NCBI RefSeq assembly: GCF_003600155.1
Contig: NZ_QWLD01000054.1
Location: forward strand, 1-38,969
Source of the DNA: Nesterenkonia muleiensis
GTDB lineage: Bacteria; Actinomycetota; Actinomycetes; Actinomycetales; Micrococcaceae
Length of the DNA: 38,969 nt
Reading direction: 5' to 3'
Within the stretch, counting starts at the first letter, position 1. Each line of letters starts with the position of its first letter. The notes below the pieces were generated by a model. The model saw only the letters and a program-made list of their open reading frames with translations. It had not been told where the DNA came from and searched no databases. The position numbers and the translations under genes are program-made. This document shows positions 7,339 through 14,759 of the stretch, piece by piece.

Positions 7339-7704
7339 TCACTGCTGGGGCGTGTGATGGTGCGGCGGGGACTGACCGTTGCCGACGGCGTGCTCAGCCT
7401 GCTTGATCGCCTCAACGACCACGGCCAGGGGGTGCTCATCGGTGAGACGGTAGAGAACGCTGGTGCCTTCCTGCCGGGTCGTGACCATCCTCGCCATTCG
7501 CAACCGGGCCAGATGCTGCGACACCCCCGACGGCGTCTTGCCCACGATCTCGGCCAGCGAGTTGACCGGCAACTCATCGGTCCGCCGCAGCGCGAGCACG
7601 ATCCTGATCCTGGTCGGCTCCGACAGTATGCCCAGCACCTCGGCGGCGAGATCGACGTACTGCGATGACGGTTCCATCCCGCAAATCTTATTATCCGCAT
7701 TCAT
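7339..7704 (-). CDS. ArsR/SmtB-family transcriptional repressor
   Basis: This winged-helix DNA-binding protein belongs to a family that typically releases DNA on binding metal or another stress signal. The core is clear: EPTRIRIVLAL (helix 2), SLAEIVGKTPSGVSQHLARL (recognition helix-turn-helix), TTRQEGTSVLYRLTDEHP (wing). The last part is His-rich (PPHHHTP) and, with D/H around DEHP and AEH, could hold a metal site. An early Cys (ICG) is also present. I start at ATG 7704 (121 aa) because TATTAT, a good -10 box, lies 6 bases upstream, giving a leaderless mRNA; ATG 7677 is the alternative. The open frame runs further upstream to 7986 but has no homology there. The downstream MFS remnant is its likely former target. 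Confidence 0.88.
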   Translation of the reverse strand: MNADNKICGMEPSSQYVDLAAEVLGILSEPTRIRIVLALRRTDELPVNSLAEIVGKTPSGVSQHLARLRMARMVTTRQEGTSVLYRLTDEHPLAVVVEAIKQAEHAVGNGQSPPHHHTPQQ

Positions 7705-7717
7705 ACTCAGATAATAA
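7688..7717. promoter_or_regulatory. ArsR operator overlapping a leaderless promoter
   Basis: TTATTATC (7688-7695) and GATAATAA (7710-7717) form a perfect 8-bp dyad around a 14-base centre. It covers both the TATTAT -10 box (7711-7716, minus strand) and the ATG at 7704. This is the size and AT-rich character of ArsR/SmtB operators and implies autorepression. Confidence 0.65.
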
Positions 7718-8014
7718 CATGCATTGTGCTCGCTGTCATGATGGGCAGCATTGTTCTCGATGGTCGAGTAGCGCTGGTGAGAGACGGGAGACTCCGTCGA
7801 ATGGCTCCCATGGTTCACGTTCAGTTCCAACGTGACGTTGTGGAGGTCACTGTTGCGTAGTAGGACCTTTTGTAGTGAAGCGGGATATCTTAGTGTCGCA
7901 TTGCTGAGGTGGTGGAAGCCATGTCGGCTCGAAACGGCAGAACACCCTGGTAGCGTTGTGTTACTTCGGGAACGGACAAGGATCATCCAGAGGCGTCAAT
8001 CGGCGAGGAAGTAT
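7718..8014. other. Region between ArsR and MFS genes
   Basis: About 300 bases with no supported gene. It contains an inverted repeat TCACGTT (7815-7821) / AACGTGA (7829-7835) with a 7-base spacer, which could be a second regulator site for the plus-strand MFS gene. Open frames run through on both strands but show no protein-like features. Base composition is more AT-rich than the core genes. Confidence 0.45.
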
Positions 8015-9310
8015 ATGAAGAGCCGGAAAGGGCGCAGCGAGAAATTCGTAATGCCTGGTGACCCATCCGTCTCCGCGTCTGCGTTCAAGGATCCCTCATT
8101 CAGATGGTTATGGTTCGCATCTGTGTCTGCTCACAGCGCGTCGGCGGTGGGAACGGTTGTGATACCGCTCTTAGCGATCCAGGTGCTTGGACTCACCTCG
8201 GGGACAATCGCTCTGCTTGCGACCGCAGCAGCTTGTGTGGCGCTTGTTGTGGGATTGCCGACGGGGATGTTCGCGGAATTCCGGAAGAAACGTCCGATTC
8301 TCATAGGCGCGGACTGCGTTCGATTCGGGGTCTTCGCGGCACTTGGGGTCCTGCAATTCGCCGGGCAGTTGAGCCCGTCAGTGCTTCTGTTGGCGATGTG
8401 CAGCAACGCAGCCATGCAGGTCTTGTTTGGCAGCGCGTCCTTAGCACACACTAAGGATCTGGTGCCCTCGAGTGCGCGTGCCGACGCGGTCGGGAAGTTG
8501 CAGGGCGCTGCGTGGGCGGCGATGATCTGCGGTCCCATCGCGGCAGGAACGTTGGTGGCCGTCATTCCAATTGGCGTAGTTGTGGTCAGTATCGCGCTGT
8601 GTTTTTTGGGCAGCGCTGTATGTATCGTGTGCATTCGCAAGCCCGAAGGGCTTGTGCCGAAGCAGACCGCAGGAGAAGGCAAGATCCGCGAGCTGTTTGC
8701 CGGGGTTCGTTTTTTCGCCTTTCACGCAATGTTGCGGCGGCTCCTTGTTTCGTGGGTCCTGTTCGCTGGGGCTGTTGCCGCGTTGACGCCGGTGACTCAA
8801 GTTTTTTTTCTGAGGGACCTGGCTTTCAGCCCTGAGCAGTATGGTCTTGCAATGGGGATTCCATCGCTCGCGGCGCTTTTGGGCGCTTGGATGAGCGGCC
8901 GTGTGATTGGCCGACTAGGCGTGCGCAGAACTATTCTCTTTGGCAGCCTACTGCGCGTCCCCATGTACTTTATATACCCTTTTCTCCCTCCTGGCACTGC
9001 GGGACTTATCGGGGCTGTCGCTGCATTTGGGGCCATTCTATTTCTCTCATCGCTGGTGAATGCGGGATTATCGACGCTCAGAATGGAACTGATCCCAGAT
9101 TCGCTAATGTCTCGAACGAGCTCTGCCTGGATGATGTTCACGATGCTTGCGGGCCCGATCCTGATCCCCGTTGCTGGTGTTGTGATGGCCAGCTCTTCGC
9201 CACGGGTAGCGTTGTGGGTGATCGCAGGGATCGTCACGTTGTCAGCCGCTGTGCTCCCCATGAGTGCGTTGAATCGGCGCTATGAAGAGCCCAAGGCGCA
9301 GGACGTGTAG
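8015..9310 (+). CDS. MFS exporter (drug/macrolide-efflux-like)
   Basis: This 431-aa major facilitator permease has about 12 hydrophobic segments. The opening FKDPSFRWLWFASVSAHSAS and the loop between helices 2 and 3 (GLPTGMFAEFRKKRPILIGAD) match the MFS_3-type exporters that include macrolide efflux and siderophore exporters; the substrate is unknown. I choose ATG 8015 because GAGGAAG sits a few bases upstream; ATG 8051 would start right at MPGDPS. The longer open frame from 7832 has no RBS or homology. Codon use and composition are AT-richer than neighbours (including a T8 run at 8802-8809), suggesting horizontal acquisition. It sits between an ArsR regulator and tRNA-Ser. Confidence 0.85.
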   Translation: MKSRKGRSEKFVMPGDPSVSASAFKDPSFRWLWFASVSAHSASAVGTVVIPLLAIQVLGLTSGTIALLATAAACVALVVGLPTGMFAEFRKKRPILIGADCVRFGVFAALGVLQFAGQLSPSVLLLAMCSNAAMQVLFGSASLAHTKDLVPSSARADAVGKLQGAAWAAMICGPIAAGTLVAVIPIGVVVVSIALCFLGSAVCIVCIRKPEGLVPKQTAGEGKIRELFAGVRFFAFHAMLRRLLVSWVLFAGAVAALTPVTQVFFLRDLAFSPEQYGLAMGIPSLAALLGAWMSGRVIGRLGVRRTILFGSLLRVPMYFIYPFLPPGTAGLIGAVAAFGAILFLSSLVNAGLSTLRMELIPDSLMSRTSSAWMMFTMLAGPILIPVAGVVMASSSPRVALWVIAGIVTLSAAVLPMSALNRRYEEPKAQDV

Positions 9311-9361
9311 GGCTCCAAGAAACCCGAAGCGGTCAACTTGCACGTGGACTGACCTTGATCG

Positions 9362-9447
9362 CGGTGCGGGTGGGATTCGAACCCACGGTAGGGGTTGCCT
9401 ACAACGGTTTTCAAGACCGTCACCTTCGGCCGCTCGGTCACCGCACC
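9362..9447 (-). tRNA. tRNA-Ser (anticodon UGA)
   Basis: On the minus strand the 86-nt sequence folds as a class II tRNA. The acceptor GGTGCGG pairs with CCGCACC, with discriminator G. The anticodon stem ACGGT/ACCGT carries loop CTTGAAA (anticodon TGA). There is a long variable arm, and the T arm contains GGTTCGAATCC. The CCA end is not encoded. Confidence 0.95.
9365..9375. repeat. 11-bp direct repeat in tRNA-Ser (right copy)
   Basis: Identical to 6927-6937. It lies in the acceptor/T-arm end of tRNA-Ser, the part of a tRNA gene usually duplicated by site-specific integration. No integrase gene is seen between the copies, so integration is only a hypothesis. Confidence 0.3.
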
Positions 9448-9531
9448 TGGAGTATTTCCAGCTGATCACTATACGCCACAGCTGTGATTCTGCTCGAACC
9501 GGCGCGGCCTCGAGGTTGAGTGGCGAGCGCG

Positions 9532-9537
9532 TAGACT
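9532..9537 (+). promoter_or_regulatory. -10 box before the 9548 gene
   Basis: TAGACT ends 10 bases before the ATG at 9548, and no RBS is seen, so the mRNA is leaderless or nearly so. Confidence 0.4.
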
Positions 9538-9547
9538 GGGCGGCACT

Positions 9548-9973
9548 ATGGAGCTGTTCAGAGGGCGCCGTCGGGCCAAGAAGATCGACAAGGAGCTCGG
9601 CAAGGGGTTGTGGCGACAGGCTCATGACCGCTATGTGCGCGGCCTGGACCGTTACCATCAGATCCTCGAGGGTGTCGAAGACAACGCCGTCCACAACCAA
9701 CTCGTGGTGGTCGGCGATGAGCTGGCCGAGCAGCTTCCCCGCGTTTACCAGCTCTGCCGGCGTGCGCATGAGCAGTTCCCGTCCACTGGGATGAACGTTC
9801 CGCGAGGGGCAAGCGCACTGCATTCCGGGCTGTCGAGAGCCGCCAATCATGTTGCGACCACCGCAGAGGCTGAGGCGATGGTGCGCCTGCAGCACGGGCA
9901 GCTCGACGCCGTCAGGCGCCGGGCCGACCAGGTGCTGCAGTGTCTGGCCGAGGCAGAGTCTGCCTTCCCGTGA
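9548..9973 (+). CDS. Conserved hypothetical protein, helical
   Basis: This 141-aa soluble protein is rich in Arg, Gln, Glu, Leu and Ala, with no membrane segment or signal. It reads as an all-helical protein (AEAMVRLQHGQLDAVRRRAD in the C-terminal half suggests an amphipathic or coiled helix) with a basic N-terminus (RGRRRAKKIDKEL). I do not recognise the family well enough to name a function. It sits alone between two minus-strand tRNA genes and has its own TAGACT promoter box. A hairpin-rich segment with a dispersed repeat follows its stop. Confidence 0.65.
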   Translation: MELFRGRRRAKKIDKELGKGLWRQAHDRYVRGLDRYHQILEGVEDNAVHNQLVVVGDELAEQLPRVYQLCRRAHEQFPSTGMNVPRGASALHSGLSRAANHVATTAEAEAMVRLQHGQLDAVRRRADQVLQCLAEAESAFP

Positions 9974-9998
9974 GGCGCGGAGCGTAAGCGACCGCGCC
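9974..9998 (+). terminator. Hairpin after the 9548 gene
   Basis: GGCGCGG (9974-9980) and CCGCGCC (9992-9998) form a perfect 7-bp GC stem directly after the stop codon, with an 11-base loop and no T-run. It is probably a factor-dependent or actinobacterial-type terminator. Confidence 0.4.
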
Positions 9999-10031
9999 GG
10001 CTTCAGGCGTGATGGTCAGCGTCCGCTGACC
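9998..10031. repeat. 34-bp dispersed palindromic repeat, copy A
   Basis: This stretch matches 33763-33796 in 30 of 34 positions in the same orientation. Its 3' half is a perfect dyad, GGTCAGCG-TC-CGCTGACC (10014-10031). The copies differ mainly in the dyad centre, and both keep perfect arms. Both lie between genes. It may be a REP-like element or a shared terminator. Confidence 0.55.
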
Positions 10032-10152
10032 GCGACCCGATTGAGCCGAGTGAAGAGACGAGCTTGCTCGTGATCTTCCGAAGCGATTGAGGATTGCGCA
10101 CCGAGGCTGTGCAGAGCCCAGCGGAGTATCCCCGCCGGCGGAACTCACACCG

Positions 10153-10225
10153 AGCCTCCTATCGGATTTGAACCGACGACCTTCCCATTACGAGTGGGAT
10201 GCTCTACCAGCTGAGCTAAGGAGGC
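10153..10225 (-). tRNA. tRNA-Thr (anticodon CGU)
   Basis: This is a 73-nt cloverleaf on the minus strand. The acceptor GCCTCCT pairs with AGGAGGC, the D arm has AGCTCAGCTGGTAGAGC, the anticodon loop is CTCGTAA (anticodon CGT) on stem TCCCA/TGGGA, and the T arm contains GGTTCAAATCC. CCA is not encoded. Confidence 0.95.
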
Positions 10226-10320
10226 GCGCGATTGACGCGGTCAGCAATCTTACCAGGGCAGATGTGTGCCCCGGTCAGGAGTCCGGATCTCTGCCTGACC
10301 GGGGCGCCTCCTCCGCAGAG

Positions 10321-11295
10321 TCAGTGGGCGGCTTTCCGCGCCGCCGGGTGCTCTTCCTCTGGCAGACGCGGATCATCGGCTTCGGGCACCACCATGACAG
10401 GGCCGTCAGCGTGCATCAGCAGAGACGAAGAGGTCGACCCCAGCAGGGCGCTGGCAATTCCGCCTCGGCCCCGCGTTCCGACGACCGTCAGTTGGGAGAT
10501 TTGCGTCTCCTCGCGCAGCACCTCGACGGGAAGGCCATCGACTACCGCGCAGCTGATCACCAGGTTCTCGAAATGCTCCGAGAGCCACCGGACGATCACC
10601 TGAAGCCGATCCTCCAGTTCCCGGCGCCGCTGGTTGTGCTCATCCTCACGAGGTCCGAGTTCCGGATACCACAGAAGCGCGCCGTCCAGCGGGGGTGCGC
10701 CCATCACCACTCGCAGTGGCACGTGGTGGGCGGCAGCGACCTCTGCTGCCTTGAGCGCAGCAAGCTTGGCTCCGTGCGAGGAGTCCATTCCCACCGTCAC
10801 CGGGCGTTCGTCATTGCTGAGCCACGGGTCATCGCCTGTGGTGAGGTCATAGTTCTTGTCGATCACCACTGTTGGGCATGCGGCATGCGAGGGCAGGGCA
10901 GAGGCGACTGAGCCCAGCACACGGCCGATGAAGCCACCTCGACCGCGTGCGCCCACCACCGCCAGCTCCGCGTTGGAGGAGTGGGCCACCATGACCCCGG
11001 CAGCATCGCCGTATTCGACGTGGAACTGTGCCTCACCGGGAAAATCCTTCAAGATCTCCCGGGCGCTGTCCAAAGTGGCCTCCGCTCCCCGGCGGGCCAG
11101 CGTGTCTCCGGTCACCTCAGTGACGCTGTCGGTGTACCCGGCGATCGCACGAGGAACCGTGAAAGCGGTGATCACCGTGATCGGCAGACCGTGACGCCGT
11201 GCCTCCACCGCGCTCCAGCGCAGAGCCCGGGTAGCATGGTCGGAGCCGTCGAACCCGACTAAGACCCCCAATGATCCGTGTATATCCAGCACCAT
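10321..11295 (-). CDS. Universal stress protein, tandem UspA domains
   Basis: This 324-aa cytoplasmic protein has two Usp domains (about 8-145 and 160-305). Each ends in the ATP-binding signature G-2x-G-9x-G(S/T): VVGARGRGGFIGRVLGSVAS in the first and VVGTRGRGGIASALLGSTSS in the second, so both should bind nucleotide. Tandem Usps in actinobacteria are usually induced by low oxygen, starvation or stasis and help cells persist. The ATG at 11295 has a strong GAGGAGG RBS. A CRP/FNR-like palindrome next to a TAACCT -10 box upstream suggests control by a cAMP-receptor-family regulator. It is a single-gene unit. Confidence 0.93.
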   Translation of the reverse strand: MVLDIHGSLGVLVGFDGSDHATRALRWSAVEARRHGLPITVITAFTVPRAIAGYTDSVTEVTGDTLARRGAEATLDSAREILKDFPGEAQFHVEYGDAAGVMVAHSSNAELAVVGARGRGGFIGRVLGSVASALPSHAACPTVVIDKNYDLTTGDDPWLSNDERPVTVGMDSSHGAKLAALKAAEVAAAHHVPLRVVMGAPPLDGALLWYPELGPREDEHNQRRRELEDRLQVIVRWLSEHFENLVISCAVVDGLPVEVLREETQISQLTVVGTRGRGGIASALLGSTSSSLLMHADGPVMVVPEADDPRLPEEEHPAARKAAH

Positions 11296-11345
11296 GGCTG
11301 CCTCCTCGTATCAGGCTGCGGTGACCTCTTTGTCACGGCACCTCC

Positions 11346-11369
11346 AGGTTAGCAGTGACGTATGTCACC
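11346..11369 (-). promoter_or_regulatory. Usp promoter with CRP/FNR-like site
   Basis: On the minus strand TAACCT (11346-11351) can serve as the -10 box. Immediately upstream, 11355-11368 is a perfect dyad GTGAC-GTAT-GTCAC, fitting the GTGA-N6-TCAC core of CRP-family sites. A looser dyad, GTGAC-N6-GTCAC, lies downstream at 11321-11336 in the leader. The positions would suit repression or competition at the -35 region. Confidence 0.4.
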
Positions 11370-11378
11370 CTGCTAGGT

Positions 11379-12896
11379 TCAGCATTCCTCGCGACCTTCA
11401 AAGAGCTCTCCGTCTACCAGGTAGTCATCGACAATCTCAGTCACACAGGAGTTGGTCGGCCCATAGGAGATATGACCGTCCCCCTCATAGATCAGCAGCG
11501 ACGCGTTGGGCAGCAGGCTGTCGATGTTCTCCGCCCATTCCACGGGAGTCGCCGCATCCTGAGACCCGCCGATCAGCAGCATCTGTGGCAGCTCAGCACT
11601 GGGCTCCCACGGTCTGCCGGCGCGCTCTCCGGGAAGCGCATCGCAGAACTCAGTATTCGGCGCTACGAACTGCTCGGTGAACGGAGCTTCTTCATCATCC
11701 AGCAGGCCTGGGCTGGAGAGGCCCTCTCCGTCTTCGGGGTAGTCCAGGCACATGATGGTGCGGAAGGACCAGCTGGAGATCCAGTCATAGCTGCCGTCGG
11801 CGTTCCTGCCGGCGGCAGCGTCGGAGAGCAGCTGGAAGTATTCTGCGTCGTCCTCCTCCACCCATTGCTGCAGAGCCTCCAGCAACACAGTGTTCCCGCC
11901 GGGGAGGTACATTGTGGTGGACAAGCCGCTGAAGACGGTGTTCGCGGTGATCAGCCGTCCATCCGGGCCTGTCACCGGGTTGGCCCACAGGTCATCGACC
12001 CGTTCGCTGATCCCCTCCATCACGTCCTCGGCCCCGCCGTCGATCGGGCAGTCCTGATGATCGGCACACCACTGGGTGAAGTCCCTCAGCTGCCGCTCGA
12101 ACCCGGCGGCCTGGTCCTCGGTGATGCCGTTGAGGCTCAGCGAGACATCCATCACCGCATCCAGGGCCCACCGGCCGATCCGGTCAGGGAACAGCTCCGC
12201 ATAGGCCAGCCCCAGCTTGGTGCCGTAGGACATGCCGAAGTAGTGCAGCTCATTCTCGTCCAGAGCCGCGCGGAGGATATCCACGTCCCGGGCGGCGGAG
12301 ATGGTGTCGATGTGCTCGATGATGTCCCCGCTGAGCTGCTCGCACTGCGCGATGACCTCATCGAGCTCGGCATCACTGAGCTCCAGCTCACCGTCCAGCT
12401 CGGCCTCCCCGGTCATCTGGTTCCACAGGTCGTAGTCGGCGTCGTCCATGCACTCCACAGGCTCCGAGCGGGAAACACCCCTGGGGTCGAACCCGACAAT
12501 GTTGTACTCCTCGCGCAGCCGGGAGCTGAAGATCAGGTTCGCCTGCTCAACCACCAGTTCGGTTCCGGAGGCTCCTGGGCCGCCGGGATTCACCACCAGG
12601 AACGGCTGATCGTCCAACGATTCAGCGACAAACTCGATGTCAATGGTGTCGCCCTGCGGATCGCTGTAGCTGCGCGGTACACTCACCACCCCGCAGAACA
12701 GGCCGTCCTCGCAGTCCTGCCAGTCCGGTTGCTGGTCGTAGAACGACTCCAGTCCGGACAGGGGCTCCTGCGGGAAGTGCGCCGGCGGCTGGTGGTCCTC
12801 AAAGGGGGCATCGTCCTCCTCTGCCGTGCATCCGGTCAGAAGCAGCGCGACGACGGCCCCAGCAGCAGTCAGCACGGTCGGGCGGTTATGCGCCAC
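11379..12896 (-). CDS. Lipoprotein alpha/beta hydrolase, tripeptidyl-aminopeptidase-like
   Basis: This is a secreted, lipid-anchored serine peptidase of the actinobacterial SlpD/tripeptidyl aminopeptidase type, which removes short peptides from protein N-termini outside the cell. A signal peptide ends in the lipobox LLTGC (Cys23). The oxyanion strand VVNPGGPGASG (101-111), nucleophile elbow GMSYG (Ser223), acid motif GGSQDAATP and histidine motif GDGHISYG close to the C-terminus are all present and in order. Length (505 aa) is normal. The GTG start at 12896 overlaps the end of holB by 11 bases, so it is the third gene of a tmk-holB operon. This arrangement is recurrent in the order Micrococcales, as far as I recall. 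The substrate is not determined. Confidence 0.88.
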   Translation of the reverse strand: MAHNRPTVLTAAGAVVALLLTGCTAEEDDAPFEDHQPPAHFPQEPLSGLESFYDQQPDWQDCEDGLFCGVVSVPRSYSDPQGDTIDIEFVAESLDDQPFLVVNPGGPGASGTELVVEQANLIFSSRLREEYNIVGFDPRGVSRSEPVECMDDADYDLWNQMTGEAELDGELELSDAELDEVIAQCEQLSGDIIEHIDTISAARDVDILRAALDENELHYFGMSYGTKLGLAYAELFPDRIGRWALDAVMDVSLSLNGITEDQAAGFERQLRDFTQWCADHQDCPIDGGAEDVMEGISERVDDLWANPVTGPDGRLITANTVFSGLSTTMYLPGGNTVLLEALQQWVEEDDAEYFQLLSDAAAGRNADGSYDWISSWSFRTIMCLDYPEDGEGLSSPGLLDDEEAPFTEQFVAPNTEFCDALPGERAGRPWEPSAELPQMLLIGGSQDAATPVEWAENIDSLLPNASLLIYEGDGHISYGPTNSCVTEIVDDYLVDGELFEGREEC

Positions 12897-14076
12897 GGTG
12901 TCTCCTAGGAATCAGGTGCATCATCAGGGCCTCCATGGCCAGGGCCGGGGGCACATTCTGGGTAATCCTCGTCCGGGCGGTGTTCAGTGCGTCCAGGCAG
13001 CCCAGGGCCTGCTCTGCGGAGAGGGTCTCAGCCAATTCGGCCAGCTGAGCGCGCAGGTGCTCGTTGATCAGCTCGGCACCGGTGTTGAGCTTGATGCTGA
13101 GCACATCGCGGTACACCGCAGTCAGGTCGATCAGCGTGCGGTCCAAGGAGTCGGTGACGGTGCGTTTGGCGCGTCTGGCGGCGTCGTCCTCAAGCCGCTT
13201 GAACTGGGTGCGCAGCTTGGGCGGAATCTTCTCCTCCGGCTCCAGCCCCAGCGACCGGCGCAGGGCGGTCTGCTCCCTGGCCAGGCGGCTCTCGGATTCG
13301 GAGGCGGCGTCGGCCTGCGCCATGGACACCAGCTCGGCGGCCGAAAGCACCGCCTGGGAGGCCGAACGGACCTTCAGCGGCAGAGAGACCGTCTGCTCGC
13401 GGCGGTTTCGGGCCTCGACGTCGGCGGCCAGCCGCCGGGCCACCCCGATATGGCTCTGTGAGACCCGGGCGGCGAAGCCGGCTTGTTCGGGGCTGAGGCC
13501 GTCGCGCTCCACCAGCAGGGCCTCCACTGCTTCCACCGGGGGGATGCGCAGGCTGATGTGCCGGCAGCGGGAGCGGATGGTGACCAATACATCGGCCGGC
13601 GACGGCGCGCAGAGAACCCAGATGGTCTGCGGTGGCGGCTCTTCAATGGCCTTCAGCAGCACGTTGGTGGCCCGTTCGGTCATCCGGTCGGCGTCCTCGA
13701 CCACAATCACCCGCCACCGGTGGCCCTGGGGCCGGTCCTGGGCGGTGGTGATGAGTTGGCGGACATCTTCGATCCGGTAGCTGACGTTCTCGGTGGACAC
13801 CATCGTGACGGTCGGGTGGGAGCCTGCAGAGACCATGCGGCAGGACTGACAGGTGCTGCAGCCGCCCTGCTCACAGTTCAGCGCTGCGGCAAAGGCCCGG
13901 GCGGCGTTGGAACGGCCGGAACCGGGTGGGCCGGTGAACAGCCAGGCATGGGTGGGGGAGCCCGACGCCGCGGCGTCGCTGAGCTGCTCCACGGCGTCGT
14001 GCTGGCCGACCAGCTCCGAGAACCCCCCAGAGTCTGTTGCGGGGCTGAGGGATGGGGGAGGCGCAGGGCTGCTCAT
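12886..14076 (-). CDS. holB: DNA polymerase III delta-prime subunit
   Basis: This clamp-loader subunit helps load the beta clamp at replication forks. In the 396-aa protein, LFTGPPGSGRSNAARAFA (about 42-59) is the P-loop with Arg in place of the Lys, as usual for the non-hydrolysing delta-prime subunit. The zinc module CEQGGCSTCQSC follows, then VVEDADRMTERATNVLLKAI and TIRSRC (sensor/SRC region). I start at ATG 14076, which overlaps the tmk stop (ATGA). The open frame continues upstream to 14358 only because it runs antiparallel-free through tmk, and that extension lacks homology. Translation is coupled to tmk. Confidence 0.93.
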   Translation of the reverse strand: MSSPAPPPSLSPATDSGGFSELVGQHDAVEQLSDAAASGSPTHAWLFTGPPGSGRSNAARAFAAALNCEQGGCSTCQSCRMVSAGSHPTVTMVSTENVSYRIEDVRQLITTAQDRPQGHRWRVIVVEDADRMTERATNVLLKAIEEPPPQTIWVLCAPSPADVLVTIRSRCRHISLRIPPVEAVEALLVERDGLSPEQAGFAARVSQSHIGVARRLAADVEARNRREQTVSLPLKVRSASQAVLSAAELVSMAQADAASESESRLAREQTALRRSLGLEPEEKIPPKLRTQFKRLEDDAARRAKRTVTDSLDRTLIDLTAVYRDVLSIKLNTGAELINEHLRAQLAELAETLSAEQALGCLDALNTARTRITQNVPPALAMEALMMHLIPRRHRGA

Positions 14077-14732
14077 GATGCCGCTCCTGCCCGGTGGAGC
14101 AGCGGTTCCAGCCTGGCGCGCACCTCGTGGTGGATGGATTCGACGGCGTCTGTGGCGTCCAGCACCAGGTAGCGCGCGGGTGCCGCCGCCGCCCGGTCCA
14201 GGAACGCTCGGCGCAGGGCCGCGTGGAACTCGATGTCTGCCGATTCGATCCGGTCTCCGGCGTCCCCGCCGTCGCGGGCTGCCCGGCGTTCGGCGGAGAC
14301 TTCCGGGTCCAGATCCAGCAGCACGGTCACATCCGGTTGCAGCCCTTGGGTGGCCCATTCATTGATCTGTGCCACCTGCTCTACGCCCAGACCGCGGCCG
14401 GCGCCCTGATAGGCCAGTGAGGAATCGATGTAGCGGTCACAGAGGACTACCGTCCCAGAGTGCAGCGCAGGCCTGATCTTCTGCGTGACATGGGCGGCCC
14501 GGGAGGCGGCGAACAGCAGAGCCTCAGTGCGCGGATCCACCTCGCCCTGGCCGTGGTCGAGCACCAGAGATCTGATGCGCTCGCCAATGGCGGTGCCGCC
14601 GGGTTCCCGGGTGCGCAGCACCGCTCTGCCGGTCCTGTTCAGCCATTCCTCCAGAAGCTCCAGCTGGGTGGTTTTGCCCGCGCCTTCACCGCCCTCCAGG
14701 ACGATGAAGACTCCGCTCGTCTCGTCACTCAC
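14073..14732 (-). CDS. tmk: Thymidylate kinase
   Basis: It phosphorylates dTMP to dTDP with ATP, in dTTP synthesis. The 219-aa protein has the P-loop LEGGEGAGKTTQ (about 13-24), the DRY motif with substrate helix DRYIDSSLAYQGAGR, and a LID region with basic residues (ERRAARDGGDAGDRIE). The GTG start at 14732 follows a TAGGCT -10 box by 7 bases, so the operon mRNA is probably leaderless. It is the first gene of tmk-holB-peptidase, and the tmk/holB overlap is 4 bases (ATGA). It is divergent from the DUF2516 gene. Confidence 0.95.
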   Translation of the reverse strand: MSDETSGVFIVLEGGEGAGKTTQLELLEEWLNRTGRAVLRTREPGGTAIGERIRSLVLDHGQGEVDPRTEALLFAASRAAHVTQKIRPALHSGTVVLCDRYIDSSLAYQGAGRGLGVEQVAQINEWATQGLQPDVTVLLDLDPEVSAERRAARDGGDAGDRIESADIEFHAALRRAFLDRAAAAPARYLVLDATDAVESIHHEVRARLEPLLHRAGAAS

Positions 14733-14739
14733 GCGTTCC

Positions 14740-14751
14740 AGCCTATAGGCT
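14740..14751. promoter_or_regulatory. Palindrome carrying overlapping divergent -10 boxes
   Basis: AGCCTATAGGCT is a perfect 12-bp palindrome. It holds TAGGCT on each strand: 14746-14751 (plus), 8 bases before ATG 14760, and 14745-14740 (minus), 7 bases before GTG 14732. Both flanking genes would thus be leaderless and compete for the same promoter DNA. Confidence 0.5.
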
Positions 14752-14759
14752 TGGGTCCT

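Noticed and set aside
7832-8014. Upstream extension of the MFS exporter
   Set aside because: Arg/Trp/Ser-rich, no homology, no RBS; ATG 8015 has GAGGAAG before it.
8802-8809. T8 run as a terminator
   Set aside because: It is inside the MFS coding frame and has no stem before it.
10058-10071. ACGAGC-TT-GCTCGT dyad near tRNA-Thr as a regulatory site
   Set aside because: Short stem in a GC-rich stretch with no promoter or start near; chance or part of the spacer between tRNA genes.
11355-12908. 517-codon plus-strand open frame opposite the lipoprotein peptidase
   Set aside because: Antisense shadow of a gene with signal peptide, catalytic triad motifs and operon overlap.
14077-14358. N-terminal extension of holB into tmk
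   Set aside because: The open frame continues through tmk in another phase, but ATG 14076 overlaps the tmk stop and starts the homologous part.
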